Part shown: one piece after another, positions 56,730 to 64,000 of the stretch
Layout: every line of letters begins with the position of its first letter
How positions within the stretch are numbered: the stretch's first letter is position 1
Source: Nereocystis luetkeana
Taxonomy: Eukaryota; Sar; Phaeophyceae; Laminariales; Laminariaceae
Direction of reading: 5' to 3'
NCBI GenBank assembly: GCA_031213475.1
Contig: JARUPZ010000034.1
Coordinates: forward strand, 5,525,680-5,589,679
Length of the DNA stretch: 64,000 bases
The notes under the pieces: generated by a model
The model's input: only the letters and a program-made list of their open reading frames with translations
Told to the model about the DNA's origin: nothing
Databases searched by the model: none
Translations under genes and position numbers: made by a program

Positions 56730-57499
56730 GTGAGCCACCCACCCGTGTCACGCACCCCCCGAGCCCTTTTGAGACGTATCGTATCCAGTGGCCGCGCCTC
56801 CGGTCACCGAACGACCAGTAGCGTACAGCAAAAAGCTGTGATGAGAGTGGTGCACGAGAGGGCTGAATTGATAGAAGGGAGGGATGAGCCCACCAATCAT
56901 GTGAAAAAAACACCTTCATACTTGTGTCGTACGATCTACGGAGAACGTTCCGCCAGAGGCTAGTTCCCGTGTTGACACGTATTCCGTGTACGTATAGTCC
57001 AAGCCTGGATGCCGGGCCGCCACGTGGTCTGATGATACAACACGACTCTAAATGAGTTTGTGTATCAGTTTTCAACCCACACGGGCGTAACACTTCGGGA
57101 CACGAGGAGGAACAGAGAGCGAAGGGGAGCGGAGCGCTCAAGCTCCCTTCCAGTGCGCGGCCAAAACGAAAAGGAATGCCTGCCAAGATATACGCGAATT
57201 TCTCGTACAGCGTATGTGCCCGTCGTTGCTGCTGTTGCGGTCCGGAATAATAATTCCGCCGCCTTATAGCTATCAGGTATAGTTCGTATACGTGATGCCA
57301 TCACCAAAATACATGTTCTGCTCTGGTTCGTGCCTCTCCGGTTTATGCACCAGGAGCCGTCCGAGTGGCGGTAGATTGTAGCGCGCCACAGGTTTCTCGG
57401 GTCTTGCTTTGCGAATGGTTTACAGATCGGACAGATAATCGACTCCCGCATAAACAATCCAGGCTTTTTTTTCCCCAGGGCAGATGCGTCGTGGTGTGT

Positions 57500-57680
57500 G
57501 TAGTCTACATAACCTCATCTTGCCGGGTATGGGAGCCGTGCAATCTGCACGATATGGGGCATGCTTCCTGAGTTGGACCTGCAATCTATACATATCCTGC
57601 ACAACCGTATCATAACGGCGGGTCAGGATCTAGATGATGTATCTGTAGATGATCTATCTGATCTGTCCGAGGTGTGGAGT
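57500..57680 (+). repeat. GATCT-rich repeat copy (in intron)
   Basis: GTGCAATCTGCACGATATGG, ATCCTGCACAACCGTATCAT, TCTAGATGATGTATCTGTAG and GATCTGTCCGAGGTGTGGAG. Confidence 0.6.
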
Positions 57681-58050
57681 GGTTGCACTATCAACAACAC
57701 GTTCATTTCCGGCGGTACTTGGCGCGCATTCACGGTGGGCCACCGGTAGCGCTGCGCGGTCGCTTGCGGTGGGTACCATCGTGGCAATTGGTACCTTACG
57801 GCTCTGGAGACATTTTCCCCCTCCCCGAGCCACACGCCAGACAAAAATCGGGCGTTAACCCTGCACCCAGTGGGACGTAGTAGATGCAACGCGCAGAGGC
57901 ATGCCAGTGCGTCTTCACTAAACGTCTCGGAAGGGATGATGATCAAACGCGAGCCATTGGTCGGTCTGTCGTCTGAAGATGGCGCCCCGGCCATGATGTT
58001 TGTCGGGCGTCTTGAAGAAATCACCCTCCAAATGAGAAAGGACGATCAAT

Positions 58051-58320
58051 CGATTGGGGAACTCCTTGCGGGAATAGTCCGGGCGCCCTCAAGAAGCCAC
58101 CCTTTCCAAGGAGACGGTTACGTCGTCGAACCCTAGGGTACATTTACGCGTGCGGTATGTAGGCAGGTTGATCGGACATAAATTACCGACGGGACGTACC
58201 GACGGAGAACGACAACAATCGATTCATGGCCGCGAGCAATTCGGGCGCCTTCAAGAAGCCACCCTTTTCGAGGAGACTCGTAACGTCGTCGAGCGCCGCA
58301 GGGTACATGTACGCGTTCGG
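58051..58320. repeat. Imperfect tandem duplication of about 170 bp
   Basis: Two units share AATCGATT, GGGCGCC.TCAAGAAGCC, AAGGAGAC/GAGGAGAC, ACGTCGTCGA and GGGTACAT.TACGCGT. The minus frame of the second unit (PAALDDVTSLLEKGGFLKAP) looks protein-like but the first unit is not open. Confidence 0.6.
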
Positions 58321-58494
58321 TACGTCGGCAAAACGAGCGGACGGAAAACTATCGGCGGAACCTCCCGAGAGAGAACGAAAACAAAACGGAAGTCGCACTC
58401 GATGTGTCCAGTGGAAATTAACGCTTCGGACAGTATCACGATCGAGGTTGTCTGGATCCTAAGAGCTTGGATAGTGCAGTTCTAACCCTGGAAA

Positions 58495-58620
58495 TATATC
58501 CTAGAGTAGTAGATCATGCAGATAGTACATCTTCAACCCGGCCTAACGAGCTGTTCATAGATCATACAGATCATCTGCCCTGAAATATTTAGATCATCAA
58601 GTGGGGATCGGTGATATATC
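58495..58620 (-). repeat. GATCT-rich repeat copy, inverted (in intron)
   Basis: GTAGATCATGCAGATAGTAC and CATACAGATCATCTGCCCTG read as the reverse complement of the repeat. Confidence 0.45.
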
Positions 58621-59022
58621 CAATGATAAACCTTGCGAATTTGAGGTGCTTCCGGCTGCCCGTTTGCCGTCGAACTACTGTAGTGCGGGAGAGGTTGAGA
58701 TCCGCCATGTCACGCGAGCTCAGGATGTAGGCAGGCAGCGGTGGCAATGCGGAACGTGCTTGTTTTTCTGTTTTTGTTTTCAGCAGTGCTCTTGTCATGC
58801 CCACACGCCTCGTGCGCTCGTTTGCTGTCGCTGCGCTAAAGTGTTGTTTCAGCTGCTGCTTCTGCTGCTGCTGCTGCTGCCACTGCTGCTGCTCGTCCTC
58901 CTTGTGCTACTGCAGCTGCTACTGGTGCTATTGTTGCCATGGTTTGTTGGCCTACTACCCCAAACCGGCTCCCATTGCCTGTGTTTCTTGTTGCTGCTGC
59001 TGTTGTTGCTGTTGTTGGGCAG

Positions 59023-59102
59023 ATGTACCGCAGTCCGAGATGCGGGCCCTGAGTAACGCGGGTATCTACGTCATCTGCTACTTCTCCGCCGGCACCTACG
59101 AG
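59023..59102 (+). CDS. GH114-type glycosidase, exon encoding VICYFSAGTYE
   Basis: The first two bases complete the Asp codon split by the intron; then VPQSEMRALSNAG, IYVICYFSAGTYE. The motif I.AL...G..VICYFSAG.YE is diagnostic for GH114 (beta-2 strand and following loop). The exon ends exactly after GAG, followed by donor GTAACG (phase 0). The next expected motif (WR.D, then W.GE.WLD) was not found in the following kilobases, so the next exon is distant, very short, or lost. If intact, the enzyme would be a secreted polysaccharide hydrolase, but this cannot be confirmed here. The CTG run just before the acceptor is unusual as a splicing tract. Confidence 0.75.
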
Positions 59103-60640
59103 GTAACGCGATAGTTCAGCACGCTATGCCATGTTAAGAGTTTCGCGCCGTCGGTGGGGTTTTCATGGATTTACAGCTAGCGGTGCCATCGCCGTTCCGC
59201 GTTGGGTGGTGCAGGCAAGCCTTACTTGGCTCAGCGGTGTTGTCTATCACCTATAACTACATTGCTACACGATTCGGTTAGCCGTCGGAGGTTTAGTCGT
59301 CTGATCCAGCCCGTAGAGCACAAAATTGTTGGATTCGGGAAGTCGAGAGCCTTACGTGTCCTGTTGATAGACGGTCAACCCGCACGAGTGCGAGTATTTT
59401 CGTTTGGATATTCGGATAAGGGCAATATGCAGCTAGACTACGATTGTGCTCTCACTCGTAGCTTGGTCTGTTGTATGTTCCGCTTACCTTTATCGGGACG
59501 CTGGCGTTGTCGCAAGGCAGCTCGCTTGCCACCATGAGCACAAGGTAATGGTGTTCCACGCTCTTCTGTGCGGTAAGCGTCAACGTTGGAGTACTTGTAG
59601 TACGCGTTGGTCGAGACGAACAGCAAGAAATGTGCGGCGGCTCGATTGTTGCTGTGGCGCGGCACTATTGCGGGGGCTTGGCTGTTATGCATGCTCCACC
59701 CACACCTCCAGCCGCCTCTATCTCTCTGTCACGTGCATGCATGGGGCGTCCGTTTTCTTAGCTCGTTTTCCACGCCAGAATGTCGACGGCTCGGCCACGT
59801 AGCTCAGTAAAGGCCACGCTATGTACGGCTCTTCGCCGCCCGCTGTTTTTCGCCGATGCAAGTGCTCCATGCCCGACCGCGTGCGCTTCGCCCGAAGGGT
59901 GTCTTGCTGCTTTCGAAGCGCCGGGACGGCCCCACCGGCCTGCTTTATTGCTCGGCGCCTGCGTGCTCGGAGAATCATCTACCAACGCCTCGCCGAGGTT
60001 GTTTCGTTGTTTCTTGCAGACGGCGGTAGCGTCGTCACACCGTAAACATGTTTTAGGCTTAGGGGTAGGGTTAGTGCTGTCTGCAGCAAGTACAGAACAA
60101 ACATGCGTTAATGTGCTACCGACTGAAGGGGCTTCTATGTATTTGGGAAGGATTAAGAAAGGAAAGCGCGATCGGCTTCACAACTTCTCTCTCGAAGCCT
60201 GAGGTCGGGCTTGGGTACGTTAACGAGGCTCATACCCTATCTCTTCAAACAAGAGTTTGCCTGGAGTGTATAGTTTAACCCTCTGCTAGCCCGCAAGGGC
60301 TCCGCTTTCATGTCGGTCGGACTCTGTCTCTTCTGTTCTCAACTGTTTTTTTTTTAGGTTTAGATTCATCATCACTTTACTTTCCAGCTTATCTCGGACG
60401 ACGTGTTACCTTCGGCGATCTTCTCGACAAGCCGTGGCCACAGATATAGAGCTGCTCGTCTTCTCGGCCTTCGACAGTATTTCGCCTCTGCCCTCAAGGG
60501 TCGCCAGGGGATGAATCATTCCTCTCCTATGGATCACACCGACCTACACTGAGAAACACCGCTCCCGCCAAACGGAAACGGAACCACACATCTTCACGCC
60601 GCTGGCCAATCTAAAATCAGCAAAGTACCCAGGAAAAACG
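59103..60640. other. No further exon recognised
   Basis: Frames of 110-140 codons occur on both strands (for example 59202-59537, 59780-60202 plus) with Cys/Arg-rich composition and no family resemblance. The region may be intron of the GH114 gene. Confidence 0.3.
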
Positions 60641-60644
60641 ACTA

Positions 60645-60932
60645 CCTTGGTAGACGGACATCGACAACGACACCCCATCAATATTCGAACCAACACGAAA
60701 CCAACACCGAAGCTATCACCGAAAAACCACCGAATCAATACGGAACCGATCGTCAGCTGACACCGAATAGCGAACCAATCCCGATTCAAACCGAACCAAC
60801 TCCGGGCCAACACCGTAGCAACATCAAACCGACACTGCACCGTCACCGATATCGGAACCGAACATCCAAACGCCACCAACCGACACTGCACCGACACCGA
60901 TATCGGAACCGAACATCCAAACGCCACCAGGA
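60645..60932. repeat. ACCGA-rich minisatellite with a 51-bp duplication
   Basis: Degenerate CCGAA/CACCGA units throughout; 60830-60880 and 60881-60931 are near-identical 51-bp units (CGACACTGCACCG, ATATCGGAACCGAACATCC). Confidence 0.8.
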
Positions 60933-61035
60933 GTATCGAGAGGATGAGGACCAGTTTCCGCGCTCCGCCCTGGGATTGCCAATTGAGCATGCGGAGGGAG
61001 AGTGGTGGGTGAACATCAACGACGAGGTGCGTCAT

Positions 61036-61300
61036 GCACGGGGGGGGTGTACTCGATAGGAGAGATGTACTCGATCTCATACATGGCCGTAGTCGTATGA
61101 CCATAGACCCTCGCATCCCTACAATGCCGGGACGGAGCATATCGGGTTTTCACCGACCAGGCAGACATTGCTTGCACCAAGCGCGAAGCGCCGTAAGATG
61201 TCCGGTAAGTCGCATGAAGGGTGAGCTGCATCCTACTAAAACCCGCTTTTGAGGCGGACTTGCATATGGACGACAGCTTCAATGAGTTGATTTAATTTCC
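61036..61300 (-). repeat. C-tract repeat, full-length copy
   Basis: G-run, GTACTCGATAGGAGAGATGT, ACTCGATCTC, CATCCCTACAATGCCGGGAC, TTGCACCAAGCGCGAAGCGC to TTGATTTAATTTCCGG. Mirror of the 32484-32750 copy over its whole length. Confidence 0.75.
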
Positions 61301-61564
61301 GGTGTAGGCATTTCCAGAGACGGCAATGGGAGTACTATGTAACCGCCTCTTGGGTGCCTTACCTTGAACACTACGTGATACGATCATTCCCAATTGTGCG
61401 GAGTAAAGGCTCTTTACCTCGCACAAATGATCTAACTCGACAACCAGCTGTGGGCGACCGCCAAAAAAAAAAAAGAAAAAAAACGGTACCCTGTATGTCT
61501 AGCTCACGTAGTGAGCGGCATGTTTTACAGTGTCGTTGCCAACCGACGCCAACCCAACCTATAA

Positions 61565-61790
61565 AAAATAGGGGGGGGGGGGGGCGAACTCCTTTGTTGC
61601 TTGCCTTAGTCATTTTAATATGGCCATGCCTCCCTTTCGAGACGGAGCACCGTCCCTACTCCTACTAGAGACACCTACAATAGTTGAACGCTTATTTCAT
61701 TGTTTCCATGTCTTCCCTGGAGTTGTTTTCGGGAGGGGGGGGGGGGGGGGGGGTAGCACTCATTTCGAGGGGGGGGGGTAGCACTTATCA
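61565..61790 (+). repeat. G-runs with short tandem block
   Basis: G-runs at 61569-61585, 61733-61752 and 61769-61779; GGGGTAGCACT is repeated after the last two. Between them TTGCTTGCCTTAGTCATTTTAA loosely matches the block at 19095. Confidence 0.7.
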
Positions 61791-62022
61791 ATGATCGAGT
61801 CCCTTTCTCGCCGGCCGTTGGAGACGTTGAAGAGGAACACGTGTGGTAAGGGCGAAAGTCTTCATGATCCCACCACTGCTTGAGTCGAGGCGATGAATTA
61901 GCGCTGTGACGATGTCAGGGTCATTAAGTTATATCCGTGTTGGCCTTGCAGACTGTACTCCCCTGGTGGACCAAAAACACTTGGAAATAGAGTCGAGTTT
62001 AGGTACATGTACAGCGCAGTAC

Positions 62023-62132
62023 TATTACGGGGGACCATAGTTAATAGGACCAAATATTGTTAGTAAAAATGGTTTGAATGTATAGGTTTTTATGTATATC
62101 ACAGGTCCTATTAAATATGGCCCCCCGTAATA
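62023..62132 (-). mobile_element. Family A MITE, inverted
   Basis: 110-bp copy with perfect left tip TATTACGGGGGACC; far from the main cluster. A family B-like fragment (ACACTTGGAAATAGAGTCG) lies just upstream at 61950-62000. Confidence 0.85.
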
Positions 62133-62165
62133 GAAGGGCTAGGACTATTCACAAAAATGCGAGAG

Positions 62166-62256
62166 AGGAGGATGGGGGGGGGGGGACCTCGCGTCCCTAC
62201 ATTGCCGGGACGGAGCACGTTGAGTTTTCACCGACCAGGTAGGCATCGCTTGCGGG
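62166..62256 (-). repeat. C-tract repeat fragment
   Basis: G-run at 62174-62185, CGTCCCTACATTGCCGGGAC and GTTTTCACCGACCAGG; then unrelated sequence. Confidence 0.6.
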
Positions 62257-62491
62257 GGACGGGGGGTCAGCGAGGGATTTGCATTTTTGGCGAAGTTTGC
62301 CCAGCGCGAGCCACAGCAGCTTTTCAGAGCACGCTCGGTTGGTCCTTGGGTGTCCGCTCGACCTTTGCGTTGCGGAGCGCTAGAGCAGTAGGGTAGTATT
62401 TTACCTGTCCAAACTTAAAAATGTATAAACCAACAAACAATCAAACAAGGCGGCATCGTTCGTGGTACATACGGGTGAAGGGAGTAGGTAA

Positions 62492-63216
62492 GGGCCGTTC
62501 CTAACGGACCGAAAAAAGATCACGATTCGTGACTTTTTGGCATGCCAAAATATCACGATCCATCACATTTCAGTTCTAACGAAAAAGGCCGAAAAACGTC
62601 ACGTTTCGTGATATTTTCAAATTGTAAAAATTCCGATATTTCAAACCCAACGGTTTTTGCGGGTGGAGCCAACTCTCGCGAGAGGGGCACCGCCAGGCCG
62701 AGCCGGGCCGACAGCGCCTGGCCCGGCCCGTGGTATATTCGAATCACGGGCCGAAGCCTGACCCAGCCTGCGAGATTCCTATTTCACCGACCGTCGGCCA
62801 AGCCCGGTTCGTGACGTTTGTCTCGCAGAGCGTCTCTGTTCGGCCTGGCCTGTGACATCCTCAGGTCGTTTTCGCGTTTCCCTTCAAGCTGTGGCTCCTC
62901 CTCCTCGAAATTTGGAGGCTACAACCTCCTCGTTAGCCCGCGCTCAGCGGTGTCTTTGGGTAGCCGCCCGTTGTCCACAAGCGGCGTACGAAGCAGAGTC
63001 TGTCATGCCCTTATACCGACCTTCGGATACCGTTGGTGCACGTGGGTTGCGTAGTGCCTTGATCAGGCGTGATTGGAGACACGACAAATGTCACGAATCG
63101 TGATTTTGTTTTTTTTTGGGAAAAGCTGAAAAAATTGGCGTCATGAATCGTGATTTTTTTTTGTCACGACAAAAATATCACGAATCGTGATTTTTTTTGT
63201 TCGTTAGGAACGGCCC
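62492..63216. mobile_element. Harbinger-like non-autonomous DNA element
   Basis: 725 bp. Ends GGGCCGTTCCTAACG and its inverse CGTTAGGAACGGCCC are flanked by TAA on both sides (62489-62491 and 63217-63219), which fits a PIF/Harbinger-type 3-bp target. Inside each end lie several copies of the palindrome TCACGAWTCGTGA or variants (about 62520, 62553, 62597 on the left; 63091, 63141, 63178 on the right), likely transposase-binding sites. The GC-rich middle has no transposase. Confidence 0.75.
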
Positions 63217-63645
63217 TAAGGAGGCGGTCTTGGGGGGTAGGAGCACACCGACTGTATGCCGCACACCCCGCTCAAATGTTTGAAGCCATCGCACGTTGTT
63301 GGCGGAATCGAGCGCATCAAACTCGCGGTGGCCTTCCGTCGCCACACAAGCTGAGATGCCACTGAACGCCTGGAAGGGTTCGAGGTATTTGTACGTATGT
63401 GTTTGCCGATGGGCAGAGTGATCATAGTCTTCCCCCACGCCCCCACCCACTCCTTCCCCCCCTGCGCTGGCTCGGAGTCCCTCGATGTTGACCTGTAGGG
63501 TGGGGTGGGGTAAGCGGCGTGGCATGCGCTCTTGCGGGATTGAGACCGGACCCTGAGCAAAACTGCACTCACAGAAGCACAATAGACAAATGTGTTGAGG
63601 GGGCTTGGTAAAGGAGGCTCCCGGGGTTGTGGCGTAATAGGTCAA
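63178..63645 (-). CDS. Unidentified open stretch
   Basis: 155 codons. After an AG at the position of CTTCTGTGAGTGCAG the reading FAQGPVSIPQERMPRRLPHP, then YLEPFQAFSGISACVATEG, has natural composition. The family is unknown; the 3' end overlaps the Harbinger-like element's right end, so the last 15 residues are not native. Confidence 0.2.
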   Translation of the reverse strand: MTYYATTPGASFTKPPQHICLLCFCECSFAQGPVSIPQERMPRRLPHPTLQVNIEGLRASAGGEGVGGGVGEDYDHSAHRQTHTYKYLEPFQAFSGISACVATEGHREFDALDSANNVRWLQTFERGVRHTVGVLLPPKTASLGPFLTNKKNHDS

Positions 63646-63854
63646 TCTTCAGTAGGTTTTGGTTCAGTAGGTTGTCGGCGAAGGGGGAAGCGCAACGAGC
63701 GCAGTGCGACAAACCTGGCTGGATGCTTATGCGTATGGTATAGGGTATGCTCTGTGGCAGCCGCGAGGCGGTGAAAACGCGGAGATGCTCGGAATGCCGG
63801 CCCCGCTGTTTCAGCACCGTGTCGACGCCACCCTACCTTCTCTTCCGCGGCTAA

Positions 63855-63915
63855 CAATCCATTGCGGGGGACCAATGCAATCGAGGCCCATCATACACGT
63901 AAGAACCTACATAGT
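63855..63915 (+). mobile_element. Family A MITE left-half fragment, diverged
   Basis: ATTGCGGGGGACCAATGCAA, then CACGTAAGAACCTACATAG, matches the left arm and first core words; no right arm. Confidence 0.4.
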
Positions 63916-64000
63916 CCAGTATGAAGCATATCTGCAATGAGGGAATCATTCGAGCACTTTACAACACAGCGGTTTTGTCGTTTGACAGACTCATGGAGGA

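Larger units (their letters stand above)
56730..59022 (+). other. Intron of the GH114 gene with repeats inside
   Basis: 2293-bp phase-1 intron, GTGAGC at the start and GTTGTTGGGCAG at the end. The CTG run at 58849-59015 serves as a T/C-containing tract before the acceptor. Inside are GATCT-rich repeats at 57500-57680 and 58495-58620 (inverted to each other) and an imperfect tandem duplication at 58051-58320 (GGGCGCC.TCAAGAAGCCACC, GGGTACAT.TACGCGT). No independent gene is recognised in it. Confidence 0.6.

Noticed and set aside
56458-57186. 242-codon minus-strand open frame, the longest non-repetitive one
   Set aside because: It lies opposite the GH114 exon and intron start, has no recognised domain and an Arg/Ser/Pro-rich composition typical of antisense frames.
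59202-60202. Possible next GH114 exons
   Set aside because: None of the frames shows the expected WR.D or WLD motifs.
60544-61140. 198-codon minus-strand frame with a repeated VAFGCSVPISV motif
   Set aside because: The repeat is a 51-bp minisatellite duplication and the N-terminus is C-tract repeat DNA.

Overview
The window looks like a gene-poor, repeat-saturated stretch of a eukaryotic nuclear genome, most likely a brown alga (Ectocarpus-type stramenopile). This is inference. It rests on one exon of the Ala-rich, signal-peptide-bearing beta-helix type ('polymorphic outer membrane protein'-like) that is common in brown algae, on GT-AG introns, and on abundant CTG/CAG, AGT and CAGA microsatellites. 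There are no bacterial operons, ribosome binding sites or complete tRNA genes.

Convincing coding sequence is scarce. On the minus strand, 20585-21197 is a first exon with a clean GT donor (signal peptide, poly-Ala linker, start of a parallel beta-helix). On the plus strand, two exons at 56666-56729 and 59023-59102, separated by a 2.3 kb intron, join in phase to give the core of a glycoside hydrolase family 114 domain. On the minus strand, 30542-31660 is a broken hAT transposase. A few other open stretches have protein-like composition but I do not recognise them.

The rest is mobile DNA and its debris. Family A is a TIR MITE of about 110 bp (ends TATTACGGGGGACC) with over a dozen copies, dense at 5.5-22 kb, including one copy nested in another. 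Family B is a foldback of about 97 bp flanked by TTAA with CCC...GGG ends, hence piggyBac-like, scattered at 6-51 kb. Family C is a retroposon with an (AAT)n tail; one copy sits inside a family A element with a perfect 10-bp target duplication. Three tiny LTR elements (TRIM type, about 8.05, 13.95 and 47.7 kb) and one larger non-autonomous LTR element (39.8-42.0 kb) appear to share a primer-binding-site type. A 725-bp Harbinger-like element (62.5-63.2 kb), a 0.8 kb TIR element (49.8-50.6 kb), a 1.1 kb duplicated repeat (2.6 and 34.5 kb), a GATCT-rich repeat and a C-tract repeat complete the dispersed set. Satellite-like tracts include a 600-bp AGT array, a 370-bp CAGA array and several minisatellites.

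Layout: 0-5 kb mostly unassigned plus one 1.1 kb repeat; 5-22 kb MITE cluster ending at the beta-helix exon; 22-30 kb sparse repeats and unknown open stretches; 30.5-31.7 kb hAT relic; 32-39 kb repeats and giant microsatellites; 39.8-42 kb LTR element; 43-48 kb family B, tandem arrays and a TRIM; 49.8-56 kb TIR element and C-tract repeats; 56.7-59.1 kb GH114 gene; 60-64 kb minisatellite, C-tract repeat, family A and Harbinger-like element.
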